A stretch of 64,000 nucleotides of DNA, taken from NCBI RefSeq assembly GCF_020723905.1, contig NZ_DYHZ01000001.1, positions 1 through 64,000 of the forward strand, given 5' to 3'. This stretch comes from Anaerolinea thermophila (GTDB lineage Bacteria; Chloroflexota; Anaerolineae; Anaerolineales; Anaerolineaceae). The translations under genes and the position numbers were made by a program. How positions within the stretch are numbered: the stretch's first letter is position 1; each line of letters begins with the position of its first letter. Of the stretch, positions 53,697-61,246 are shown piece by piece. The notes under the pieces are model-generated. The model was not told the DNA's origin and ran no database searches. It saw only the letters and a list, made by a program, of their open reading frames with translations.

Positions 53697-54241
53697 AAGC
53701 GCATCACATGCTAACCGCCACCATCATCCTCACGACCCTGTTTCCTGTATGGGGTTTTGTCACACAGGGCATGTACACTGCTGCTGGAATCAACCTAGCA
53801 CTTGGGTTCCTGTGGCTGGTGCTGAAGTGGAAAACCATATACTGGGCAACCCCTGTTCTCTTTTTGATTGTTTGTATGGAAAATGCCCTGCTCCCCTTCT
53901 TTCAAATCTCGCCATTTCTGGCATTGCTCTCCGTGGTATGCGGGCTGGCAAGTTGGGATCTGCATGCATTTGCCAGACGTATGAGCGCTCTGAAAGACCC
54001 CGATTTGATCGCCCGCTTTGAACGCCATCACCTGATGCGGTTGGGCCTAACCCTGTTTGGCGGCTTGGTGCTGGGTGCTGCGGGACTAACTATCCACTTT
54101 CGTCTGGGATTTTTCGTTGCCTTTTTGCTGGGTATTGCCGCCCTGCTTGCATTCTGGTATCTGATTGTGCAAATCGCCCCTGCGCCTCAACGCCCACCGA
54201 GAACTACCTCTTTTCCCAGAGAAAACCAGGAGGAGGAATGA
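53693..54241 (+). CDS. Small membrane protein of the MoxR/DUF58 cluster
   Basis: A 182-residue hydrophobic protein with about six membrane helices (for example TATIILTTLFPVWGFVTQGM and TLFGGLVLGAAGLTIHFRLG). The last 20 residues are polar. No family is recognised. The ATG overlaps the DUF58 stop by four bases, supporting a shared function. Confidence 0.7.
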   Translation: MKAHHMLTATIILTTLFPVWGFVTQGMYTAAGINLALGFLWLVLKWKTIYWATPVLFLIVCMENALLPFFQISPFLALLSVVCGLASWDLHAFARRMSALKDPDLIARFERHHLMRLGLTLFGGLVLGAAGLTIHFRLGFFVAFLLGIAALLAFWYLIVQIAPAPQRPPRTTSFPRENQEEE

Positions 54242-54244
54242 CCT

Positions 54245-55078
54245 ATGCGTCTGGGAGGTCCGTTATTTCAATCCTATCATTCCCCTGAAGAATGGGTGGC
54301 TGTGGTTCAAAAATACGGGTATCGCGCCGTGTACTGTCCGGTGGATGTAAACACCTCTCTGGAGACGATCCGACAGTACGAAATTGCCGCTCAACGGGCT
54401 GATCTGATTATTGCCGAGGTAGGCGCCTGGAGTAATCCGCTCAGCCCCGATGAACAGGAACGCCAGAAAGCCCTCACCCTTTGCAAACAAGCCCTGGCGC
54501 TGGCAGATGAAATTGGCGCTCTCTGCGCAGTTAACATTTCCGGTTCCCGCGGGGATAAATGGGACGGTCCAGATCCGCGTAACCTCACCGCAGAAACATT
54601 TGATATGATTGTTCAGACCGTGCGCGACATTCTCGACAGCGTGAAGCCCCGCCGGGCATATTACACCCTGGAGCCCATGCCGTGGATGTACCCTGACTCA
54701 GTAGACCACTACCTTGACCTCATCCGCGCCATAAACCGCCCTATGTTTGGGGTGCACCTGGACCCCGTTAACCTCATCAACAGCCCCCAGCGATACTTTG
54801 AAAATGCCCGCCTGATCAAGGATTGTTTCGAGCGCCTCGGTCCATGGATCAAATCCTGCCATGCTAAAGACATCCTTCTGCGCCCCCATCTCACCACCCA
54901 TCTGGACGAAGTGCGTCCGGGTCTGGGTGGACTGGATTATCGCACCTTTTTACGAGAAGCCCATCGTTTACCTCAAGATGTCCCGTTGATGCTGGAGCAC
55001 ATGACCGAAGAGAACGATTATTTGCTTGCGGCGCAGTACATTCGGCAGATTGCCTCAGAGGAAGGGTTATCCCTGTAG
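54245..55078 (+). CDS. Xylose isomerase-like TIM-barrel protein (sugar phosphate isomerase/epimerase)
   Basis: A 277-residue AP-endonuclease-2/sugar-isomerase family protein. The usual metal ligands are traceable in order: Glu in YTLEPMPW, Asp in HLDPVN, His in SCHAKD and Glu in MLEHM. The substrate is unknown; ketose or inositol-type sugars are common for this family. GAGGAATG lies before the ATG, three bases after the preceding stop. Its place at the end of the MoxR/DUF58 run is unusual. Confidence 0.85.
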   Translation: MRLGGPLFQSYHSPEEWVAVVQKYGYRAVYCPVDVNTSLETIRQYEIAAQRADLIIAEVGAWSNPLSPDEQERQKALTLCKQALALADEIGALCAVNISGSRGDKWDGPDPRNLTAETFDMIVQTVRDILDSVKPRRAYYTLEPMPWMYPDSVDHYLDLIRAINRPMFGVHLDPVNLINSPQRYFENARLIKDCFERLGPWIKSCHAKDILLRPHLTTHLDEVRPGLGGLDYRTFLREAHRLPQDVPLMLEHMTEENDYLLAAQYIRQIASEEGLSL

Positions 55079-55107
55079 TCGAAACGATTATGGGTGGAGT
55101 GTTGCTT

Positions 55108-55419
55108 ATGGAAGAAGAATACCGGTTGCAACTGCGTCTGGAACAGGCAAAAGAAGTGGTGCGCAGGCTGGAACGCATTTCTGCCGATTCCTGCTGGGCA
55201 CACCAATCCAGTGGGGTGCGGGGCTCATTGTGGCGCACGATTGAACGGTTGGAAAAAGCCCGCCTTGGAAAAGCCTCCTTTCGCCCGGACGACCTGATCC
55301 ATCTGGAAAATCTTCTTAATGAAGCCCACGCCATGCTGGTCGCCGCCGCCCGTGAGATTCCTGACCCGCAGGTAAACAATCACCCTTCAGGGCAGGAAAC
55401 CCCGCCACGTGAAGGGTGA
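55108..55419 (+). CDS. Short helical protein of unknown function
   Basis: A 103-residue charged protein, largely helical (EEEYRLQLRLEQAKEVVRRL at the start; LIHLENLLNEAHAMLVAAAR later). No family is recognised. ATG 55108 is favoured because GGTGGAG lies eight bases upstream; an ATG at 55090 lacks this. It ends the cluster, and its last codons lie in the arm of a terminator. It may be an accessory protein, or unrelated to its neighbours. Confidence 0.6.
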   Translation: MEEEYRLQLRLEQAKEVVRRLERISADSCWAHQSSGVRGSLWRTIERLEKARLGKASFRPDDLIHLENLLNEAHAMLVAAAREIPDPQVNNHPSGQETPPREG

Positions 55420-55420
55420 T
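55379..55420. terminator. Terminator-like hairpin between convergent genes
   Basis: Eleven-base arms ATCACCCTTCA (55379-55389) and TGAAGGGTGAT (55410-55420) form a strong stem overlapping the last codons of the short helical gene. The plus tail is TTTAAA, a weak U-tract. A convergent CPBP protease gene ends 30 bases further on. Moderate confidence. Confidence 0.6.
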
Positions 55421-55449
55421 TTTAAACTCCCGGTCAGGTAACAAATCGG

Positions 55450-56304
55450 TTACTGCACCGCAGACGCTGACTGAACTTCGGAACGCTTCCGCCAGAAGAT
55501 CAGCACCAATACCACCCCTACCAGAGCCAGTCCAATACCAAATTCATCAATTAAATACGGGCTGAGCGTGGATTGCCCGGTCAGAGGCGTAAACACACCC
55601 TGAATGAAAACATTGTGGCTGGCATGGAAAATCACCGCCCCCCAGAAACTCCCCGATTTGAGGCGCATCCAGGCAAGTACAAAACTGATGCCAAGCACCA
55701 TGAGGGTGAAGCAAATCAATCCCAGCCAGCGCGGTGCGGCTGAATTATGGTATTCAGAGAAGAGAATCAGGGGGTAATGCCACACCGCCCAGATTCCCCC
55801 GCTAATCAACGCAGTTGCAGGAAAAGAGGTGAGGCGTGCCAGTTCCGGGACCAGTAAACCACGCCAGCCGATTTCTTCGCCCAGCGCGGCAAAAACAGAA
55901 CCCAGCATCCCCAGAGTACCCATCATCAGGACATAATTTACAAGGAAACCGGAAGTGGATACCGGCATACCGGTCTGTGCTGCCATTTCCTGCGCCATCG
56001 CTTCGCCTTTAAAGGGTGCTGCGCCGCTCAACCAGACGATACCGTATACAATCAATCCATACAGGACCGGCAATCCATACCCCAGCAACAGGAATCGCAG
56101 GGGCTTCAGGCTCCATCCCAATCCGCGGATATTCTTCTGAAAAACCATCTGCGTGAGCAATGCAGCAATGCCCGGACACCACATCAAACCAATTGTCCAG
56201 CCCTCCAGGTTTCCCGAAACGAAAATGAGCGCATAGAACACACTGCTCAACACGACTGTGAGGACAAGAAAGAGGATGATTTTCTTCTTCGGCAAAGTCA
56301 TCAT
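55450..56304 (-). CDS. CPBP-family intramembrane metalloprotease
   Basis: A 284-residue membrane protein of about eight helices. The CPBP (Abi/CaaX-like) motifs are LGEEIGWRGLLVP (the EExxxR glutamates and arginine), WAVWHYPLIL and FHASHNVFIQG. Known members process prenylated or bacteriocin-immunity targets; here the substrate is unknown. A Shine-Dalgarno (GGAGG) lies 11 bases before the first ATG. It lies after the DUF4870 gene on the same strand. Confidence 0.9.
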   Translation of the reverse strand: MMTLPKKKIILFLVLTVVLSSVFYALIFVSGNLEGWTIGLMWCPGIAALLTQMVFQKNIRGLGWSLKPLRFLLLGYGLPVLYGLIVYGIVWLSGAAPFKGEAMAQEMAAQTGMPVSTSGFLVNYVLMMGTLGMLGSVFAALGEEIGWRGLLVPELARLTSFPATALISGGIWAVWHYPLILFSEYHNSAAPRWLGLICFTLMVLGISFVLAWMRLKSGSFWGAVIFHASHNVFIQGVFTPLTGQSTLSPYLIDEFGIGLALVGVVLVLIFWRKRSEVQSASAVQ

Positions 56305-56352
56305 AGAGATATCTTCCTCCAGTAATTCGGGTAGATTTCAGCAAAGAAAGCC

Positions 56353-56778
56353 CTACCCTTCCAGCGTGCCACGTACCCAGTCTCCAATTAACCAGTAACG
56401 GAAATCACGCCCCTGGCTGGTCTCAACCGCCCCGACAATACCATATACAGGCACAGCCAGAGGGACCAGTGTAAAGGCGCAGGCAAAGGGGATGAGACAC
56501 AAGCCCACCAGAATGGCGCTCAACGCCCCAACAATGCCCCAGATGACCCCAACCAGTGCACCAAAACCAACCCATGCCACCAGTTGCAATACCAGCGACT
56601 GAAGCGCATGGTAAGCCACGTACCGCGAGCGGTCTTTGTAAGACAGGTAAATCACCAGCGCAACCACCGGGCCCAGCAATCCGGTGAAGAGGTTAATCAG
56701 AACGCTTAAATGCGCCAGCATTGCCCAGGTGCGCTCTTCGCTGGTTGTGGGGAAAACAACGTTTGTTTGTTCTGTCAT
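56353..56778 (-). CDS. DUF4870 membrane protein
   Basis: A 141-residue protein with about four helices of the DUF4870 (Tic20-like) type: TWAMLAHLSVLINLFTGLLG, then YVAYHALQSLVLQ. The function is unknown in bacteria. ATG 56778 with GGGAGG six bases upstream replaces an upstream opening at 56835. It precedes the CPBP gene by 48 bases. Confidence 0.85.
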   Translation of the reverse strand: MTEQTNVVFPTTSEERTWAMLAHLSVLINLFTGLLGPVVALVIYLSYKDRSRYVAYHALQSLVLQLVAWVGFGALVGVIWGIVGALSAILVGLCLIPFACAFTLVPLAVPVYGIVGAVETSQGRDFRYWLIGDWVRGTLEG

Positions 56779-56957
56779 GGTAAACCTCCCGATTATTCTA
56801 TGAAAGTTTACGCATTTTCCGGTAAGAAGTTGCAAAATTCAAACGATTCAGGAAGAATTGGATATACAATCGAATCAACCCGGGATGGAATTGAGGTTAT
56901 GAAACTTCATCCACGGATGGGCTTTGACCTCTCAGATATGGTTCCAGGCAGGTTGAT

Positions 56958-56986
56958 TTGACATTCCAGGGAGGCAAGGCTAAAAT
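56958..56986 (+). promoter_or_regulatory. Sigma70-type promoter for coaE-cdaA-cdaR
   Basis: TTGACA (56958-56963) and TAAAAT (56981-56986) are exactly 17 bases apart, the best full promoter match in the window. Start of transcription would be near 56993, giving about 42 bases of leader. The rest of the 256-base gap, upstream to 56779, shows no other feature I can support. Confidence 0.75.
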
Positions 56987-57034
56987 CAAAAAGCACTGGA
57001 GATACTTTCCAAGCATTCCCCATCGGAGGACCGC

Positions 57035-58180
57035 GTGAGCAGTTGGCCCGGCAAATATGTGATTGGACTTACCGGAAATATTGGCACCGGCAAAAGCGTC
57101 GTCCGGCGCATGCTGGAACATCTGGGAGCCTACGGCATTGATGCCGACGCGCTGGCACATCGTGCCATCGCCAAAGGAGCACCGGGGTATCAACCGGTCA
57201 TTGATCACTTTGGACGCTGGATTTTGACCCCTGAAGGGGAAATTGACCGAGCCAAACTGGCGCGCGTCGTCTTTGCAGATAGCGAAGCCCTGACCCGCCT
57301 GGAAAACATCATTCATCCGCTGGTGCGGCAGGGAATTGAGTGGCTGGTACAGCGATCTTCTCAAAAAGTCATCGTCATTGAAGCCATTAAACTCCTCGAA
57401 GCAGGTCTCCACAAAATGTGTGACAGTGTATGGGTGACTTATACCCCTCCAGAAATCCAACTGGCGCGGTTGATGCAGTACCGCAAAATGAGCGAAGCCG
57501 AAGCCCGTCAGCGCATTGCTGCCCAGCCACCTCAGGAGCAAAAAATCGGCGCTGCCACCGTAGTCATCCGAAACGACGGCACATTTGAGGAAACCTGGAA
57601 ACAGGTCATGGCAGCATGGAAGCGGCTGGTACCACAAACCCTCGAAGCCGCACAGGAAGTACGCACCCAACCACGCCGCGCTGTTCCTCAGGGGGAAATC
57701 ACTGTATCTCGCGGAAAGCCAAAAGATTCCGAAGAAATTGCCGGTCTGATCAACCGCCTGCGGAAACCTGCCAGACCTCTCACAAGGGAAGACGTGATGG
57801 CGGCGTTTGGTGAAAAAGCATTCCTGATTCTGCGCGTGGGTAATCAGCCCGGCGGTTTGCTGGGCTGGCAGGTGGAAAATCTGGTTGCCCGGACGGTAGA
57901 TATCCTTCTGGATACATCTCTTCCTGCCGCCGAAGTCTTACCCCCTCTCATTGAAGAAATGGAGCGATCTTCCCGCAACCTGCAATGCGAAGCCTCGCTT
58001 ATCTTTGCGCCACCGGAACTGGCTTCAGAGGCTTTGTGGAAACCATTGGGTTATGAAAAGCGAACCCCTCAGACCTTAGGCGTTTCGGCATGGCAGGAAG
58101 CCGCTGTAGAATCCCTGCGACCGGGGACAACCCTGTTCTTCAAACAACTGCGTGCAGACCGTGTTCTTCGTCCGATTTAA
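57035..58180 (+). CDS. coaE: Dephospho-CoA kinase fused to a GNAT-like domain
   Basis: A 381-residue protein. Residues 1-200 are CoaE, the last enzyme of CoA synthesis: P-loop GLTGNIGTGKS (11-21), then GIDADALAHRAI and RLENIIHPLVRQGIE. The remaining 165 residues (from about 215) resemble a GNAT acetyltransferase fold, with a GGLLGWQVENLVARTVDIL strand and an ALWKPLGYEKR end. CoaE alone is about 200 residues, so this is a fusion. The GNAT part has no clear acetyl-CoA pyrophosphate loop and may be inactive or regulatory. A GTG start follows GGAGGA. It opens the c-di-AMP operon. Confidence 0.9.
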   Translation: MSSWPGKYVIGLTGNIGTGKSVVRRMLEHLGAYGIDADALAHRAIAKGAPGYQPVIDHFGRWILTPEGEIDRAKLARVVFADSEALTRLENIIHPLVRQGIEWLVQRSSQKVIVIEAIKLLEAGLHKMCDSVWVTYTPPEIQLARLMQYRKMSEAEARQRIAAQPPQEQKIGAATVVIRNDGTFEETWKQVMAAWKRLVPQTLEAAQEVRTQPRRAVPQGEITVSRGKPKDSEEIAGLINRLRKPARPLTREDVMAAFGEKAFLILRVGNQPGGLLGWQVENLVARTVDILLDTSLPAAEVLPPLIEEMERSSRNLQCEASLIFAPPELASEALWKPLGYEKRTPQTLGVSAWQEAAVESLRPGTTLFFKQLRADRVLRPI

Positions 58181-58186
58181 AAAACC

Positions 58187-59059
58187 GTGACCGACCTTCT
58201 GGATCAGATTTATTTTCTTATTGAGCGCCTCACCTGGATGAGCGTGCTGGATATTGCTCTGGTCACTCTGATTATCTTTGTGGTGTTAATCATGGTGCGC
58301 GAGACTCAGGCGCTCATCCTCTTGCGCGGGGTCATTCTGCTGGTCATCTTCCTCAGTTTGCTCACCAGTCTGGTAAATCTACCCGCCTTTTCCTGGTTGA
58401 TCCGCACCATCATGCCTGCCCTGTTATTAGCCATTCCGGTCATCTTTGCGCCGGAGATCCGCCGTGGACTGGAACGTCTTGGGCGGGCCAGTTCTACGCC
58501 CATACTGGGAAAGGCACGCCCCTATCCCGGGTTAGAAGATACCATCCGCGCCATCGTCACCGCCGCCATCCGTCTATCCAATCGAGGACATGGTGCATTG
58601 ATCGTCATTCAGCGCAACGACTCTCTGGAAGAATTCATCTCCACGGGCGTACGGCTCAATGCCCGCGTGACCCCTGAACTGCTATTGCAAATTTTCTACC
58701 CCAATACCCCTCTACACGATGGCGCCGCCATCATTGTGGATGATCAGATTGCCGCCGCCGCATGTGTCATGCCGTTATCCTCCAGTGGAATCCTGAACCG
58801 CTCCCCCGAACGTCAGATGGGATTGCGGCACCGCGCAGCACTGGGAATTTCTGAGGCGACTGATGCCATTGCTGTGGTGGTTTCAGAGGAAACCGGATTG
58901 ATTTCTCTGGCGCACAACGGCAGAATGATCCGCCGGCTGGATAGCGAACGGTTGGAAAACATCCTGATGGCGTTTTACATGCCCTCTCAACCTGCACCGA
59001 CTTTTCTGGACTGGATACGCGGCTTGCTGGGTCAAAACCGTCCTCGGGAGGAACGGTGA
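58187..59059 (+). CDS. cdaA: Membrane diadenylate cyclase CdaA
   Basis: A 290-residue enzyme making c-di-AMP from two ATP. Three membrane helices occupy residues about 15-90. The DAC domain follows, with DGA (178-180, in LHDGAAII) and RHR (214-216, in LRHRAALG) intact. Length and layout match CdaA (DacA) of Gram-positives. Starts with GTG six bases after coaE and overlaps cdaR by four bases. Confidence 0.95.
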   Translation: MTDLLDQIYFLIERLTWMSVLDIALVTLIIFVVLIMVRETQALILLRGVILLVIFLSLLTSLVNLPAFSWLIRTIMPALLLAIPVIFAPEIRRGLERLGRASSTPILGKARPYPGLEDTIRAIVTAAIRLSNRGHGALIVIQRNDSLEEFISTGVRLNARVTPELLLQIFYPNTPLHDGAAIIVDDQIAAAACVMPLSSSGILNRSPERQMGLRHRAALGISEATDAIAVVVSEETGLISLAHNGRMIRRLDSERLENILMAFYMPSQPAPTFLDWIRGLLGQNRPREER

Positions 59060-60309
59060 AACTCATACGGCAAATCCTGAAATACCTGCCCACTTTTTTC
59101 CTCTCGCTGGCTTTAGCCATCGCGGTGTGGATTTCTGCCGTCACTGCCAATGACCCTGTGGAAGTCCGTACCTATCCCTTCCCCATCACCATCGAATACG
59201 TCGGGCTGGATCCTGCCATGATTGTCAGCACGCAGGAGTCGCGCTCCCTCACCCTGCGACTCAGCGCTCCGCGTTCAGTATGGGAAAAACTCACTCAGGA
59301 ACAGATCAACGTGAGAGGATTTATCTATCTGGCAGGACTTTCCTCTGGACAGTACACTCTTCCCGTCCAGGTTCAAATTGACAATGCCCCCGTGCGCATT
59401 GTTTCTTATTCTCCTCAAACCCTTTCAATCCAGTTAGACGAACTGGCTACCGTTACCCTACCCATCGGGATTGTACAGCGCGGCGAACCTGCAATTGGCT
59501 ATGATGCAGGCATTCCGTCTCTCAGTGTGGATCGGGCGACCATTTCCGGCCCGAAATCGGTGGTGGAACGGGTAAAAACCCTGCGGGTGGTGATTGACCT
59601 GAACAAAGCCGTCGAGACGATCACTCGCAATTTAACGATCCAGGCTGTGGATGAAAACGGACTGCTGGTAAGCAACCTGACCATCTCCCCCGCTGAAGTC
59701 ACCGTGGTGCAACCGATTACCCAAAGAGGCGGGTACCGCAATGTGGTAGTAAAGGTGGTCACGACTGGACAGGTCGCCAGCGGATACCGCCTCACCTCCC
59801 TCACGGTCTCCCCTCCGGCGGTGACAGTCTTTGCCAGCAACCCGGCGCTGGTGGAGAATCTACCCGGGTACGTGGAAACCAACCCGGTTGACCTGAGCGG
59901 GATTACCGATGATCTCGAGGTACGGGTAGCACTCAACCTGCCTGAAGGCATTACCGTTGTAGGGGATCAAACTGTCAGCGTGATTGTGGGTGTCTCCGCC
60001 ATAGAAGGAAGTCTCACCTTGAGCGACCTTCCGGTAGAAATCATTAATCTCAACCCGGAATATTCGGCACAACTGGCGCCCCGGACAGCCACCATCATTC
60101 TCTCCGGTCCCCTCCCCACACTGGATAACCTGAAACCCGGAGAAGTTCGGGTGGTCATTGATCTGGAAGGGGTTACTCCCGGAACCTATAAACTGGTACC
60201 GCGGGTAGAAGTACTGGTGGAGTCTTTACGGGTTGAGTCGGTGTTACCGAATTCCATCGAGGTCATTATCACCCGGGGAACACCTACCCCGCGACCGCCC
60301 GGACGATAA
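59056..60309 (+). CDS. cdaR: YbbR-repeat regulator of CdaA (CdaR-like)
   Basis: A 417-residue protein with one N-terminal membrane helix (YLPTFFLSLALAIAVWISAV) and about four YbbR repeats on the outer side (for example YSPQTLSIQLDELATVTLPI and YTLPVQVQIDNAPVRI). CdaR modulates the cyclase in known systems. It shares four bases with the cdaA stop. A glmM gene, often next to it, is not found here. Confidence 0.9.
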   Translation: MKLIRQILKYLPTFFLSLALAIAVWISAVTANDPVEVRTYPFPITIEYVGLDPAMIVSTQESRSLTLRLSAPRSVWEKLTQEQINVRGFIYLAGLSSGQYTLPVQVQIDNAPVRIVSYSPQTLSIQLDELATVTLPIGIVQRGEPAIGYDAGIPSLSVDRATISGPKSVVERVKTLRVVIDLNKAVETITRNLTIQAVDENGLLVSNLTISPAEVTVVQPITQRGGYRNVVVKVVTTGQVASGYRLTSLTVSPPAVTVFASNPALVENLPGYVETNPVDLSGITDDLEVRVALNLPEGITVVGDQTVSVIVGVSAIEGSLTLSDLPVEIINLNPEYSAQLAPRTATIILSGPLPTLDNLKPGEVRVVIDLEGVTPGTYKLVPRVEVLVESLRVESVLPNSIEVIITRGTPTPRPPGR

Positions 60310-60328
60310 AAGGGGGACCCTGCACCGC

Positions 60329-61246
60329 ATGAAGCGCTTCATTCTCATCATCTGGGGGGGATTCCTGCTCACGGCTTGTGGTCTGGTGCCGGGGTTGCCT
60401 GCTCCAGCAGCGGCACAGGAGCCAACTCCAACACCCCTGCCCACCTCAGTTGCCCCTGCATTCCCAACAATTCCTGATCGTTCCTGTCTGCTGGCAACCC
60501 TTGATCCTGTGCGAACGAATCAGGAGCAGGGAAACCTGCTGGCATGGCATCCGGAAGAAAAAACGCTGGCATACGTCTCACCCAAAGGGCGTTCCATCTG
60601 GTTTACAGGGAGAGTCCTTCTGGCTCAAGAACCGAATTTTCAAAAACCCGAGGTGCTTTTTGAAAACATCAGCGTGTTCGGGGATTTAACCTGGTCACCC
60701 TCCGGAAATCAACTCGCATTTGTAGCCCTGCGCCTGCCCGAGGATGTGTACACCGTCATGGTGACCAACCTGGAAAACGGGCAAACTGTGGACTTGCTTC
60801 CGGGAGACCAAGCCACTGCCACATCTGGAAACGGCAGTAAAGGGATTATCGGATGGCTTTCAGAAAGCCAGATCCGCATCATTGCCTCCTGCGGCATAGA
60901 CTGTGATGTCATGCTGGACATTGATATTCCCAGTGGCAGGGTCGTCCCATATGGGGAAACCATGCGCCACCAGACTGACCGGCTCTCTCCAACCCGTAAG
61001 ACCATGCCCTTTGATGAAACGCTGTATCCTCCCATGCGATCTCCCAACTGGTCACCGGATGGAAAGAAAGTCATTTACTTCGATGATCTGGACCAGGCGT
61101 GGGTTCTCCTGACTGAAGAGAAGGCGCAATACCTTCTCGATATTGGATTGCAAACTCCCTACGAAAGCCACTGGGCAGGCGACAGCCGCACCCTGGCACT
61201 GCGTACAGACGACTTCATTTTTCTGTTTGATACGGAATGTCGCTAA
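60329..61246 (+). CDS. Lipoprotein with TolB-like beta-propeller repeats
   Basis: A 305-residue probable lipoprotein: signal MKRFILIIWGGFLLTAC with the lipobox Cys at residue 17, then a Pro/Thr-rich linker and beta-propeller-like repeats (LTWSPSGNQLAFVALR, SPNWSPDGKKVIYFDD, AGDSRTLALRTDDFI). These WSPDG segments are typical of TolB/WD40-like PD40 repeats. Its 3' end overlaps the convergent U32 gene by 32 bases. The role is unknown; co-transcription with cdaR is likely. Confidence 0.75.
   Translation: MKRFILIIWGGFLLTACGLVPGLPAPAAAQEPTPTPLPTSVAPAFPTIPDRSCLLATLDPVRTNQEQGNLLAWHPEEKTLAYVSPKGRSIWFTGRVLLAQEPNFQKPEVLFENISVFGDLTWSPSGNQLAFVALRLPEDVYTVMVTNLENGQTVDLLPGDQATATSGNGSKGIIGWLSESQIRIIASCGIDCDVMLDIDIPSGRVVPYGETMRHQTDRLSPTRKTMPFDETLYPPMRSPNWSPDGKKVIYFDDLDQAWVLLTEEKAQYLLDIGLQTPYESHWAGDSRTLALRTDDFIFLFDTECR

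Noticed and set aside
56800-56961. A possible 53-residue gene on the plus strand
   Set aside because: No ribosome binding site, no recognised family, and it runs into the coaE promoter; treated as intergenic.
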